NCBI GenBank assembly: GCA_903813345.2
Contig: CAIIXF020000802.1
Coordinates: forward strand, 1-52,000
Length of the DNA: 52,000 nt
From: Owenia fusiformis
Lineage: Eukaryota > Annelida > Polychaeta > Sabellida > Oweniidae
Reading direction: 5' to 3'
Below the pieces are notes generated by a model. The model searched no databases. It was not told where the DNA came from and saw only the letters and a program-made list of their open reading frames with translations. The position numbers and the translations under genes are program-made. Every line of letters begins with the position of its first letter. Position 1 is the stretch's first letter. Below, one piece after another: positions 35,830 through 47,400 of this stretch.

Positions 35830-36015
35830 ATATAATTAAGTATGATTGAGCTGATAGGTATAATTCAATATGATTGATTTGATTGAATGTAATTTAATAT
35901 GACTTGATATAATTCCTTATGATGGATGATGATGATAAACGACGACAGTAGACGATAATAAATGATTATGATAGACAACGATGATAGACAATCATTGATG
36001 ATAATAGACAATTTT
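35830..36015. repeat. degenerate TATGATT / GATGAT low-complexity stretch
   Basis: Loose repeats of TATAATTNAGTATGATTGA and of GATGATGATAAACGACGA and GATAGACAA words. It marks the transition from the repeat train to lower-copy DNA. Confidence 0.6.
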
Positions 36016-38138
36016 CGATTCGATCTTGTTAGTGAATGATATAATTGTAAGGAGTAGCCTTGGTGGTCTTACGCGACATCTATTAGTAGAGTAAATTTTA
36101 GTCCTCAGTTTCACTAGACTATTGCAATATCATGTTTGTTTGTTTCTGATTTATAGATGTCATGTAAGTTCATTGAGGCTAGTATGTTGAATTACGTGTA
36201 TCCATTAATGGGTAGGATACAATGAATAAATTATGATTTTCTGTGACCTAATTCTTCCTGCCAATCTTAAATCCCCGAGGAAACAAATAATTATACCGGC
36301 TTTCAACCCTAATTGAAAAGCCTATGATAATACTTGATATTTTTCTTTTGAATGAATCCTTATTACATTAGAACTAATCATCTTATGAAATTTGTTGAAT
36401 TTTATGTTAGTCTCAGATTCAATCGGAAAAAAACAAAATAGATAATTTTCTAAGAAGGTCAACTTTTTTACAAGAGTAATTTCCCCGGGAGTTTTAAGCA
36501 TAATAGAGATTCCCTGATTACACTAAACGATATGAGATTCAAGTAGGCTTAGTATGGTCGCTTTCAAATGATTATTTTATTTCCTGTCTTACTCTGGATT
36601 AGGCTAATTAATTGATTAAACAGCCCATCGAGGTCAAAAGTATGTTATTCGGCTTTATTAAGTCGAAAATATTTTTAATAAGTAGATTCAAATTATAAAA
36701 TTAATTTTTGTCAATTCCATGCTGGCTTACATCAGTAGCATTCCAGCATGCTCTGAATGGCTGGTGTATTCTTTATTTGTTTCATATTTGTGGATTTAGC
36801 TGTTTTGCTCAGTAAAACAAAGCGATACAGTTGTTGCGATTGAAGTTTGTTGTAAGGTAAGCTGTTTAGTTGTCTGATTTGCTTCATATCTATAAAGGTC
36901 AGGGTGCAGTTTGATGGAATTTCATGACCATGTGCTATTTTCATCTATATCTTTCCCAGTTCCAGTTTCATTCTTTCACAAAGATGCATAAGTGTACCTA
37001 GACTATTAATTGATGGTTGCGTCTATAAAAATAACATTCACAGGAGATGGATCTCATTCTGATTCACTCCATACACTGGCAAAGTAGTGCCTGAAACAAG
37101 GACAGTCGGCTGGTGACGGTAGAATTAAAATCTGTTGACAGTTAAAATCGGCTGTCGTTGTCGTGGACCAAATTTCCCGGGGAATAGAACACATTTAAAA
37201 CAGTGTCACTTACTTTAGTTTCTGTAAAGTTTCATGCATGGCTTTTAGCAATCAAAGATTCCTACTTATTATTGTCTTCTTTGTCGTTCTATATCTATTC
37301 TGGGGTTGTGTTTCTTTTCCCCAATATGGGAAAACATTTTGAATTCAGAATTTTCTGCCATCGAATAAGTAGGGCAATCTGCAGCAGTTTCGTTTTTGCT
37401 TCAATTCTCCGTGCATGCCTAATAGTTTGAAATAATTTACAAGTGCGCATGTGTTACTCGAGTCTCTAGCTTACAGCTAGACGAAACTTCATTGATTTCG
37501 TATGTACTGTGCTACACGCACCTACACGCACCTAGAACTCATTTTTAATAAATTTTATAAATATTTTTAAGAATATTAATCATATTTAGGATGAAGCGTT
37601 GCTTGTCTGGATTTAGATATTTCAAAATTTCATTTCGGAGTTTCAACACATGGTGAAATTTTCTCGCTGTAGCTAAAAATGGCTTCCGGTTCTGGACGTG
37701 AATAACATTTGAAATTATTCTTGCTTAAAGAAATCAAATATAACAATAGATTCAGACGGGGATGTGAGCTGGTGTTCTTCAAATCTATACATAAAGGTAT
37801 ATTTCATATTATTATGCCATATTTACTGTGCGTGTGACACAATGATTTACAATATTTATAATACTAAGGCAGCTCAATCTTCCTCCTCAAAGCCGGAATA
37901 TAGAGAAGGCTTTGGACCGAAGTAACGCATGTGTGTTTGGAATTTAAGCCAATCAAATTATTCATTCTAAAGCGCATGAACTAAATTCCGAACCAAGAGG
38001 AACCGGCAAAGCCAGCTTTCAGTCGGGTGTGATCGCCAATTTTTGGTTTTTTTTTCAGTCAATCGTGCGATTGTTGCATAAGGACGTCAAAAAGAATTGC
38101 TTTGAATTTTACATTATTTGATGCAACTTCCTTCATTA
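36016..38138. other. lower-copy DNA, relatively CpG-rich towards the right, no gene recognised
   Basis: No tandem repeat or element ends seen. From about 37020 to 38100 CpG is clearly more frequent than in the AT-rich DNA to the right. One small ATG frame of 70 codons on the minus strand (36732-36944) has no recognisable domain. A CCAATCAAAT word lies at about 37950. The interval could hold a promoter or non-coding exon, but nothing proves it. Confidence 0.45.
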
Positions 38139-38503
38139 CAGTCTGTTACACTGCAGTTGAACCTGAAAAATAAGAAATCTATAGACCATTGTGCCATAAT
38201 ATATAGAAAAATATATTCATATTGCACACGAATGACATTTGTATTTTAGTGTTAAGTGCAATAAGTCTGTGCCCTCTTGTAATTTGAGGTCTGTCCGCCA
38301 TGTTATTTTTTGAGAATTAACATGGTAGAGAAGCATCAGTATATAAGAGGTTACAGACTTTATGAGCCAATTTACAAGCAATCCAACATAAACAAATTTC
38401 ATTTGTGTGCAAATATATTTTTCTATATATTATTGCACAATATTATTTAGATTTCTTATATCTCAGGTTTAACTACTTGCATTTGAAGCAGTGTAACAGA
38501 CTA
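38139..38503. mobile_element. 365-bp MITE with long terminal inverted repeats and TA duplication
   Basis: The left end CAGTCTGTTACACTGC and the reverse complement of the right end (TAGTCTGTTACACTGC) match at 15 of 16 positions. Similarity continues inwards for roughly 100 bp with small gaps, including TAAGAAATCTA and ATATATAGAAAAATATATT on both arms. TA flanks both sides (38137-38138, 38504-38505), as expected for a Tc1/mariner-type target duplication. There is no transposase; the short central ORF on the minus strand is incidental. Confidence 0.75.
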
Positions 38504-38576
38504 TAGTGTCAGTTCTACAAATTGAGTTAGTTCATAGACATGTTGAATTTACAAAATTGTTTCTGAATTGTTTTAG

Positions 38577-38669
38577 TTGTCCTATCCTGAGTAGACAGAT
38601 TCGCTGACTGAGGAACAGTTGAAACCTGGGCTCGTCAGTACAAGTTAAAGGGAACCAGACCAGAAAAAG
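38577..38669 (+). other. possible non-coding exon (splice-site pair)
   Basis: A 93-bp GC-richer segment preceded by TTCTGAATTGTTTTAG and followed by AAAAAG|GTATTTG. These would serve as splice acceptor and donor. All three forward frames contain stops, so it could only be UTR or non-coding RNA. Chance occurrence of such a pair in AT-rich DNA is quite possible. Confidence 0.2.
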
Positions 38670-40435
38670 GTATTTGTTTTTATTTTCGATGTTCATCCAG
38701 GATCTTGCACATGTTCAGAATTTTTGTATATACTATAGGATAGGCCATATTAGAACATGAATATAATTAATGCAAAGTTAATTTATGCCAATGGGAGTCT
38801 GACCCCTTACAAAAATCCTCCTAGTCAATATTTTTGATTCTAATATGATTTGTGATGTCACAATTACTAGAACAATTGATTTATTGGTCAGACATCCACA
38901 ACATTACATTATTACTTCTGTAGTGCTGTATAATTGCTTTTAAATGTATCTCTCATCACCCTTGGCCATGTTCTATAGCCTTTTATCAAGAAAGTTGAAA
39001 TTCTCCACAAATATGAATTTGCATTCAACTTACGTTACATAATGCATAGATGTTACTGATAATGGGTTGACGATGTCATCCATGATGATGTCAAAGAATA
39101 ACATCCATTAGATAGATTCATAATATGATCACTAGTTACCTTCTTCTAAGGCCACTGTATTGTGGCCTTCCAGTACAGATATATTCCTGCATGAACAACT
39201 GGTCATGTCGTAATCATAAAATTTGAAATCATATGTCCGCCATTTTTCCACATCACAATTTGAATTGCGAGTTTTGGTCTTATTACCTCACCAAAAATTC
39301 CAAAACACACATAAAGTGATCAGTGTATTAGTTCACATCTTCTGGATCGCTAACTTAGAATTTACAGCCAGTTACTAATGTCAGACGTTAACGACATTTC
39401 GTCCAGTTTTCGAACATCACCATTTTTCTTGGAGCCATTTTTTAAAAAAAATTTTAGACGAAATCCTGATGAAATCATGCCATATCTCATCAAGGAGCCG
39501 GGCTGGGTCCGGTTTGATTAATGATTTATTTATCTGGCGATTTTTAAAATATTCAATAAATTTATGACATCACGGCCAGCTTTTTTCAAATAGAGTTCAC
39601 AGTATTCCAGATGAAATCCCCTCACTAGCTTCATAATTGCGGCTTTCCCACCGTTATGTTCTATCAATTAACAAACAAACGTATTGTTTGCAATGTTTGC
39701 AACATTACATGAATTCACTACTAATCATTTATCAGCACATTTATAAAAAGGTTATATGGATGTTACATGAAAATTTGTTTGACCTGCAAAACTCAACACC
39801 ATCTAATTCCACCAGCTGTTGAAGTGTTTACACAGAAATTGATGACACGATTGCAGACAAGTCTATCTACCATTTAAGGGGTGTTAGGCATGGTACTATT
39901 GTGAAATTGAAACCAAATGGGTATTCGTTCTGGACATTACAAATTGACCTACATTTTCATTTCAACAAAAAGATGATGATATCTTATTGTTGTGAAGCCT
40001 ACATGCCATGATAGTTTACAGAGTAAATTTAAAGGACAATTGATAACCCCCCTACATATAAATGATGCTGTCTGGGTTCTGGTTTTTCCAAAAGCAGATT
40101 AGAAATCTGACCCAATGTTTGACAGACACTGTAACATCCATATAGTAAGTCTAATTGTCCAATAAAATCAACTTTCTATCAGAATTTTATGTAATCCAAA
40201 TACACATATTAAATATCTATATAATTGTGCTTCGTATCATCATAACTTATGCATTTATAGTGGATTGGGTAGTAACAAAAAATTTCCTTGTAAATGTCGA
40301 TCCTAAAATGTCTCAAAATGGCCGCTGTAAAAACTGACAATTTTCATTTTAAAAAGTGTATAACTATTTTCATTCTGACATTGCGATCATATAACTATCT
40401 CATCATATAAGTACCCAGATCAATTTCTAATTTCT
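38670..40435. other. AT-rich DNA, nothing recognised
   Basis: No repeat with clear ends, no conserved-looking reading frame and no RNA gene seen. Small open frames at 39637-39822 and 40155-40337 have no domain signature and look random. Confidence 0.55.
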
Positions 40436-40690
40436 TTTTTTTTTCTTCAACATGTATTGTAATTGTAATGTGATATCGGCTCTTGAATGGTGGGGGAAAG
40501 GGGGTATTAGACATTCTTTCTTTTCACGTTAGATCATGGTTTTGGGATATATGGGGTTTGTTTTTCTTGACTGGTATGCACTTAGAGTTTGCTTTTTCTT
40601 GCTAAGTTCCATTACAACTTTTGGTCCTTTCCCTTTGGCACATGTGCTTAAATATTTACTATGTCTCTAAGTTATTTGTTTCAAAACAAA
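40436..40690 (+). repeat. dispersed repeat, copy 1
   Basis: Shares, in order, ACATGTATTGTAATT, a GGGGGAAA...GGGTATTAGACA block, GATCATGGTTTTGGGATATA, and TTTCCCTTTGGCACATGTG with the segment at 49437-49690. Part of it matches again at 49958-50025. It is an old interspersed repeat or a paralogous intron segment; no terminal structure was found. Confidence 0.55.
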
Positions 40691-40814
40691 CACAACAAAC
40701 ATGTACAGCATGCTTTATTTTTCTTGTAAATAATCATCAAAGTTTCATCGGACTGAATTGCTAAATAACTGAGAATTACCCATATGGTTGTCATGGTGAT
40801 GACTGGACTCTAGA

Positions 40815-41065
40815 GACCCTTGTAAAAACGTTAATTGAAAATATGTTATTTTAGTGATTTGCTTTCTTTTAGATGATTTTGTAAAAAATATTTTACAATG
40901 TATAAAAAGAATTTAAGTCCAAGACTCAGTGCAATGTGTAATGCACATTCCTTTCAGGCATTTTTCTTGATATTCCACATCTCATGCAAATATGGAAGGC
41001 AACACCTTTAAGAAATGATGATTCCACATTTCACTGAGTCCAGGGCTTATATTCTTAATTCATAC
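40815..41065 (+). repeat. degenerate tandem duplication, left copy (~409-bp period)
   Basis: Shares GACCCTTG(T/C)AAAAA, TTAGTGATTT, GATTTTGT..AAAATATTTT.CAATG, AGACTC.GTGCA, TCAGGCATT and CTGAGTCCAGGGCTTAT with 41224-41475, in the same order and spacing. It is clearly diverged, with small indels. Confidence 0.65.
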
Positions 41066-41223
41066 ATAGTTAGGCAAGATGTGTCTGATTCAAGCCGATT
41101 CCAAAATGGTATTTCATATAATTGTATTGCATTATATAACCAAGAACTTAACCCAAGGTCACTTGTGGAATGGTTGTCAAGTTAACAACTTGGCTCTACA
41201 GATTGAAATTGATACTTTGCTAA

Positions 41224-41475
41224 CTTGACCCTTGCAAAAAGATCATTGAATATATTCTTTTAGTGATTTTTTTTATCTTTTAGGTGATTTTGTCGAAAAT
41301 ATTTTGCAATGTGTGAGAGGAATTAAACCCCAAGACTCGTGCATTGTGGGGATTCTTTTCACTCAGGCATTGTTTCTTAAACTTTGCATTCCCATTGCCC
41401 TGTCATGCAAAGATTTAGTAATAACAACACTGATTCAGCACTGAGTCCAGGGCTTATATCCTTAATTCAATGTAA
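41224..41475 (+). repeat. degenerate tandem duplication, right copy
   Basis: Matches 40815-41065 at about 407-409 bp offset. After CTTTTAG at 41277-41283 a 52-codon stretch (41286-41441) is open. The left copy preserves its first residues (DFVxNILQC) and then hits a frameshift and stop. It might be a decayed duplicated exon, but no start, donor or domain supports a gene. Confidence 0.55.
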
Positions 41476-43512
41476 TTGCAATGTTTCTGATCAATGGTTA
41501 GAAAAACTTCATTTTAGTATCTGAGTTTGACTGGCTGAAGAAATGAATAAACAAAGCAAAATGTATCATTTATACTGGAACTGTCTGTTATTGATTTAAA
41601 ACTAATTTTTAGAGGTCACACATATCTTTTAATAAGCAATAATTCACACAAATGCACAGCACTCATCCTCACCTGTTTTTTTGCCGAAACAATTATGAAA
41701 ATTGGTTCATAAATAATCAAGAAATGAACTCATTCATGCATGAAAATAATTCAGAGAAAAATGCATTTCAAAATTTTTGTTCTCATAGAAACCAATAGTA
41801 CAATTATATTTAAAACATGATATATTCATCCTTTTACCTGGTTAGACAATCAAGATTGGTTTATTTGTGAAGTTTAGCATATTAGAAAAGGTTGACAAAG
41901 GCTGATGGCTGGCTGATGTCACGATGAGTCATTTAGGTTGCAAAATTTGATATGCTAACACATTGAAGTGGCACATTAGACATGACATTTGAAAAAAACA
42001 ATGACAATGACATTAGACATGACAATTGAAATAGTGTGTCCTTTGTTCAATCTTTGCTTTGGTGTTTTTTTCAAAAATCTCTGAAATAACTTTTAGAGTC
42101 ATGACAAATAGTAAATGAATGAAAAATAAAAACATATTTTCAAACTTTACATGGGGACTTTAAAAACATTGAAATCTTGCCATGTGAGCACAGTACACGT
42201 GGTACCTTTTCTTTGCTAATTTTGGCAAATTAAAATCACAAAATTCTAAGTATTGACGCAAAATCCTTGCTGGTTTTTAAATCACATAAATCCAAAATCT
42301 TTTTGCAAAATTTAAAAATGCAAATTTCTAAGGGGACGGTTCTAGTTTGATTGTTTGGAACTGATTAGTTTTTGGGCATTCTGGGTAAATGTTAAGGTTG
42401 CCATTTTTGATTTTCTGTCCTAAAATCTTGTCTTTTGAGGCGTTTCAAGGGTGCTTTTTTGTTCACTATGTGTCTTGTTTTTAATATCAATCCATTTATT
42501 TTTCTAGCCCATCTTAAAAAGAGACGTTTATTAGCAGTTGGACTTAGTGGTAAGTGCAGCACTCTATTGATACTATAGCAAGACTTCACTAACGGATAGT
42601 TCTGGAACTGGATAATAAGCGGTTAGTATAACCTGTAAGCAGAAGTGGAAACAATCCAGTAGTGGTTATTATTCACTGGGAGTGGTATGTATAATTTTGT
42701 TCCTTGCAGAGAGTCCATCCAAATTCAACTTAGAGCATCATCTATCCTCTACTCTTGTAGATAAGCTATAATCAAATCATTGTGTTGCTCTTTTGTTAAT
42801 TATTTTGTTTGTTTTAATGAACCTGCCCAAATAAATCTAAAGGTAACAACTGAGTTAATTGAGTTGAGAGATCATCACATTTTTCTCCTCATGAGCAATA
42901 GGGTGTGTAATAGGGGTTAATGTTCAATTTAAATTTTTTCAAAAAATATTTGCAATAATATAATTAATGTATTGAAATTTTAGTTTTTTAAAAATTTCAA
43001 GAGAAATTACCAAACTCATCATGTCTCATTTGTGGAGGATAGATATGCTTACACAGCATATACAATACACCTTATAAATATAGATTTTGATGTTTCCTTA
43101 ACTTAATTGTTTAGGACAGTTCATGTATTAGTCAGTCAGAGAGTAGACAGAGTAGACAGATAAATATAAGATGACACAATTTAATGGATGTTGAAATATA
43201 CAGTAACAATTAAAATGTATTTCAAAGTATCCAAAAGAAATAATGTAAATTATGTAAGGGCCTTAGTTTAAGGATGAGATGCAAACAAAAGTTTTGGAAT
43301 TTCTCTGAACTTATTTGGAATTTAGAACTTCGACATGAGAATTTAAATATTTTAGCAGTTTTTTTTACTTGAAGATTTATCATTCGATAAGATGTTACAG
43401 ATCTTTTTGAAAATAAATTACAATCTTGTGTAATGATAAATGCAAACATTTGATAAAGTGCACAAGGGGAACATTTCAAAAACACACATAGAACCATAAG
43501 TGGCGAACTTTC
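41476..43512. other. AT-rich DNA with one possible 42-bp exon
   Basis: Mostly featureless AT-rich sequence. A CTGGTT-poor interval around 41600-42400 holds only short random frames. The one item of note is the splice-flanked segment at 42508-42549. Near 43130-43165 there is a short run of GTAGACAGA words. Confidence 0.5.
42508..42549 (+). other. possible 42-bp internal exon
   Basis: Acceptor ATTTATTTTTCTAG and donor GTG|GTAAGTG are both close to metazoan consensus. One frame is open through the segment (HLKKRRLLAVGLS), entered and left in phase 1, so a symmetric micro-exon is conceivable. No partner exon is recognisable nearby. Confidence 0.25.
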
Positions 43513-44052
43513 AAAGCACTCAATCAATATTAAAAGGCATAAGGGCTAAATTGGAAAGCACAAAATCAATATTAAAAAGCATGAGGGTGAAATTAGAAAG
43601 CACAAAATCAGAATTAAAGGGATTAAGGGCAAAATTGGATAGCACAAAATCAATATGCATAGGCACAAGTGCAAACTTGGAAAGCACAAAATCAATATTC
43701 AAAGGCAAAAGGGCAAATTTGGAAAGCACAAAATCAATATTTAAGGGCAAAATTGGAAAGCACAAAATCAATATTCAAAGGCACAAGGGCAAATTTGGAA
43801 AGCACAAAATCAATACTCAAGGGCACAAGGGCAAAACTGGAAAGCACAAAATCAATATTCAAAGGCACAGGGGCAAATTTAGAAAACACAAAATCAATAT
43901 TTAAGGGCACAAGGGCAAAATTGGAAAGCTCAAAATCAATATTCATAGGCCCAAGAGCAAAATTGGAAAGCACAAAATCAATAATCAAAGGCACAAGGGT
44001 GAAACTTAGAAAGCACAAAATCAATGTTCAAAGGCACAAGGGCATCATTTTA
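43513..44052 (+). repeat. 42-bp minisatellite, 13 units
   Basis: Units start AAAGCACAAAATCAATATT and recur at 42-bp steps (43681, 43799, 43841, 43883, 43925 and others). One unit of 34 bp (43723-43756) and one of 43 bp (43967-44009) break the register. Because 42 is a multiple of three and the unit lacks stops in several frames, long open frames arise on both strands. One reads as a 14-residue repeat RAKLESTKSIFKGT. The frame changes at both irregular units, so a coding role is unlikely but not excluded. Confidence 0.85.
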
Positions 44053-44266
44053 AAAGACAGATATTTAAATAGTCTTAAGCTGCAGTATTTGAATGCAAAA
44101 ATTTTTTTAAAAGGTGCAAAGGCAACATTTGAAAAAATCCCTTACAATTTATGAGTTTGAAAATGAGTGCTGAAGCTAATTTCACTTAAAACATCTAGTA
44201 AACTTGTTTGCATCTCATCCTTTTTGTATTTTGATATACATGTACTGAAATTTATTATTATATATA

Positions 44267-44748
44267 GTATGAGACCCAAAAGTTCATGCAGAACTCTGTC
44301 TGTCAAATTGAAGGTAGAGGCAATATACCACCAGCACTGAGTAAAATTGACAAAATTGAACAGAGCGTAGGAATAAAATTCTGTGTATGAGTTCGAAAAT
44401 CAGCAGCAGAAACTGTAGAACAACTCTGCAAAATGCGTTTGGATTTAAAAAGAAGAATGGCATATCAGTGGCCTATCTGTAAAAAGTATGTCAGAAGAAC
44501 TTGATGTACCCCAATCATTTATATATTGGATTCTTAAATGTCACCTCAAAATGAAGAAGATTGCCACCAGATTGGAGGGCCACAGCCTCAGTAACAAATA
44601 AAAGAGTCATCAACTGCTATGGAGCTTGCCCCCCAGGCTTGAAATACTAAATATTCTAGCTGCTATAACTTTGCTATGTAGACCAGCTTAGTGTATCAAC
44701 ATTATCAATACCTGACCAATAGAGTTCATGAACTTTTGGGACACCCTG
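44267..44748 (+). mobile_element. mariner-like element relic, ~482 bp
   Basis: The right end reads CATGAACTTTTGGGACACCCTG followed by TA, matching mariner-type ends (TA-CAGGGTGTCCC). The left end, TA at 44265-44266 then GTATGAGACCCAAAAGTTCATG, aligns without gaps but with several changes in its first 11 bases. Inside, about 44358-44440 translates in one frame to IKFCV, a stop, then RKSAAETVEQL. That resembles the N-terminal helix-turn-helix part of mariner transposases as I remember it. Stops and frameshifts follow and the catalytic domain is absent. Non-functional internal-deletion derivative. Confidence 0.55.
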
Positions 44749-45418
44749 TATTTATCATCATTTTGAGATAGTTAGTTATAGGTTATAGGTAGGAATTTCA
44801 TGCTTGATAAAGTTCAAGCAATAAGTTCAATAACATTGATACAAGTTTAAGTATATACACTCATACTGATTGTGAAAGACAAACAAGAACTGAAAGCTCC
44901 ATTCACACACTCATATACTCACTGTCTCACTCACTCACTTGCTTGCCCAAGCACTCAATGTTTCTCAACCAGACTCTCTGCAAATAATTTATGATTTCAC
45001 CTAACAATACATGGGCAACAGAAAATAGGTCGATGTACTTGATCTCAAGAAGTATTTAAGAAAAATAGCATAAGTTTCACTTTATACTAGTATTTGTTTT
45101 GGATAACTTTTCAGCTTTAGATGGATTTACCATATCGTTTGTTTATTTGATGGGACATTATTTTCTCTCCTTTTAGACCGGAATTTCATGTTTTTCTTTC
45201 ATTTTAGGCTTCGATTTTTAATTAAAGGTTATTGTTATAGGTTCCTATTGGTGATACGATAGTGATCTTTTTCCATATAGCTGTGAAATCTTGCTGTTTT
45301 GTTTTAGTGAGATTTTAAGAGATTTGAATATATGTAACCACTTTAGGGAGTTATCTTTTATTTGATGACACACATGTATTTGAATTCTGTGGATCATTTC
45401 CCATTAGAAAATGTTTAA
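44749..45418. other. AT-rich DNA, short CACT-rich run only
   Basis: Around 44900-44950 there is a loose CACTCA repeat. No gene, RNA or element ends seen. Confidence 0.5.
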
Positions 45419-46016
45419 AGGAATATTCCTTGCCAGTCCCTTTCTCTCTTGATATGGTAGCTATGATCATATATAGTTTCCATATTTAGCAAAACATGGG
45501 AAAATGTCTTAATATGGTCAATATTGATCATTTAAAAATCTAGTGCTTATTTCCAGTGAGCTGCCATCTTTTAAGATTTCTTGCAGGAAGTGATGTCATC
45601 AACTCTCATCTTCTATAACCTTGTCCATAACAGTATAGGAAAGTAGGACAAAATCACTTCTAGACAAGTGATCATTACTTTCTGTGCAAAAATATTTTCA
45701 GGGCTTGTCAACTTAGAATAAAAGAAGAGATTTTCAGAAGGATAAAATAAGATACAAAGTTGAAAAAGAATATTTAGCTGGTTTTGTAATTCTTAATAGG
45801 TCCTCCTAATGCTATATGCAAAGTTGAGAGTCGTTGACATCACTTCATGTGTGAAATTTTAAAAGATGGCAGCTTACTGGAATTGAGCATCACATTTCTA
45901 AGTGATCAAATTTGACCATATTAAAACATTTTTGTGTGTTTTGCTAAACATGGCAAGCATATATATGGTTATAGCTACCATATGAGGAGAGAGATGGTTT
46001 GGCAAGGAATATTCCT
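45419..46016. mobile_element. 598-bp MITE with ~200-bp inverted repeats and TTAA duplication
   Basis: Ends AGGAATATTCCTTGCCA and its exact reverse complement, each flanked by TTAA (45415-45418 and 46017-46020). The arms match over roughly 200 bp with about one difference in five bases. Shared words include ATATGGTAGCTAT, TTTAGCAAAACA, TAATATGGTCAA, AGCTGCCATCTTTTAA and GAAGTGATGTCA. The centre (~45620-45810) is unrelated AT-rich sequence. TTAA duplication fits a piggyBac-type mobiliser, although the ends lack the usual CCC start. No coding sequence. Confidence 0.75.
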
Positions 46017-46020
46017 TTAA

Positions 46021-46509
46021 CTAAGTCATTCTATTGTATTCAGTTTTCAAGTTTTTTTCAAACAGGTTGGCCACAATCTCCATTGACTCATGTTATAAAA
46101 TCTTTGAAGTAATATTTGAATGATCGTAATACCATGGTTTAAAGCTCCATATCAAATGTTCTAAAGGTTTTCTTTTTAATTAAAGTTGAGAATTAATTTC
46201 CAGATAATTTACCACAGAAGTTCCTTGTGCACCATAGATATTTACAATGTGGAAGTTATGGAATAGGGTCCCTTAGTTCTCATCATCTGACCATATAGCA
46301 GTCCTCATTAAGTCACAAAACGTCAAAGAGGTGACAGAATTTGGAAAAGCAGAATGCTGTTTAACTAAAGATCGCTTTCTCTCAGTCAATCTATCCAAAT
46401 ATGTATGACCTGATTTGCCACTTGCTCATGGGTTCAGGTCGCAAGAGTTGCAAGCAACACAAAGCAGCCCACAAAGTCCTTAAAACGCAAAATACGTACT
46501 TAGATATTA
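46021..46509. other. AT-rich DNA leading into a GACCTT-rich repeat
   Basis: Nothing recognised up to about 46430. From ~46432 a degenerate copy of the ~95-bp module inside the following duplication begins (AACACAAAGCAGCCCACAAAG, then TAGATATTAACCTTTGACC). Confidence 0.5.
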
Positions 46510-47400
46510 ACCTTTGACCTTGAGATGACCTTGACCTTTACACATTTACCTTGACCTCAGGTCACCTCATCATTGGTTGCCAAGGGTCACAGCAGCCTCA
46601 AGAACCTTAAATCACAAAATACCTAGATATTGACCTTTGACGTAGGAATGACCTCGACCTCAGATGTTGTAATCACCAAGAGTCACAGCAGCCCCCAAAT
46701 ACATTAAAATGCTAAATACCAAGATATTGACCTTTGATCTTAGAATGACCTTAATCCATAAAGTTGACCTTGACATCATGTCAACTCAACCCTTAGTCAA
46801 CTCGACCCCACCATATTTAAATATCTATAAAAACAATTAGATGTATATTATATTATAATATTGATGAATTTAAAAGAATTAGGGAATTGGGGTCAAGTTG
46901 ACTAAGGGTTGAGTTGACCAAGGGTTGAGATGACTTGGGGTCGAGTTTACTAAGGGTTGAGATGACTTGGGCTGACTTGACCAAGGGTTGACTTGACTTG
47001 GGGTCGAGTTGACTTAGGGTTGAGTTAACTTGGGGTTGAGTTGACCAGGAAGCCATCTAATCATGGGCATTAAGTGCCATAGCACAAACCAAGGGTCTTA
47101 GAAAGCCAAATACCTATACATTGACCTTTGACATTGAAATGACCTTCAACTCTGACCTTCATAGAATGCCCACCGACCCACTCAGTATGTTGACAAAGTA
47201 TGAGGACCCAAGGTTAAACAGTGTAGGATGAGATGTCAGGACAGACAGAATGACAGACAGACCACCGTGATTTATAGTAAGAAGATTTCATTATAATATA
47301 TGCGCTATATCAAGAACTTACATATAAAATGTGCGCTATATCAAGAACTTACATATAAAATGTGAAGAATCTAATATCCTAGTAAAAGATTACAATGTCA
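46510..47400 (+). repeat. 891-bp tandem duplication, left copy
   Basis: Nearly identical to 47401-48292. It contains several degenerate ~95-bp modules (CACAGCAGCC..., TAGATATTGACCTTTGAC, then AATGACCT). It also has a 30-bp inverted repeat with one mismatch (46780-46809 and 46889-46918, loop 79 bp), a 13/26-bp GGGTTGAGTTGAC minisatellite (~46885-47045), a GACAGACAGA run, and a twice-repeated ~33-bp GCGCTATATCAAGAACTTAC segment. No gene. Confidence 0.9.
46780..46918. repeat. 30-bp inverted repeat with 79-bp loop
   Basis: The left arm starts GTCAACTCAACCCTTAG and the right arm ends CTAAGGGTTGAGTTGAC, with one mismatch over 30 bp. It is repeated at 47671-47700 / 47780-47809 in the second copy of the duplication. 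Confidence 0.85.

Noticed and set aside
36732-36944. 70-codon ATG frame on the minus strand
   Set aside because: No domain, no splice context and no poly(A) signal nearby; frames of this length are expected by chance.
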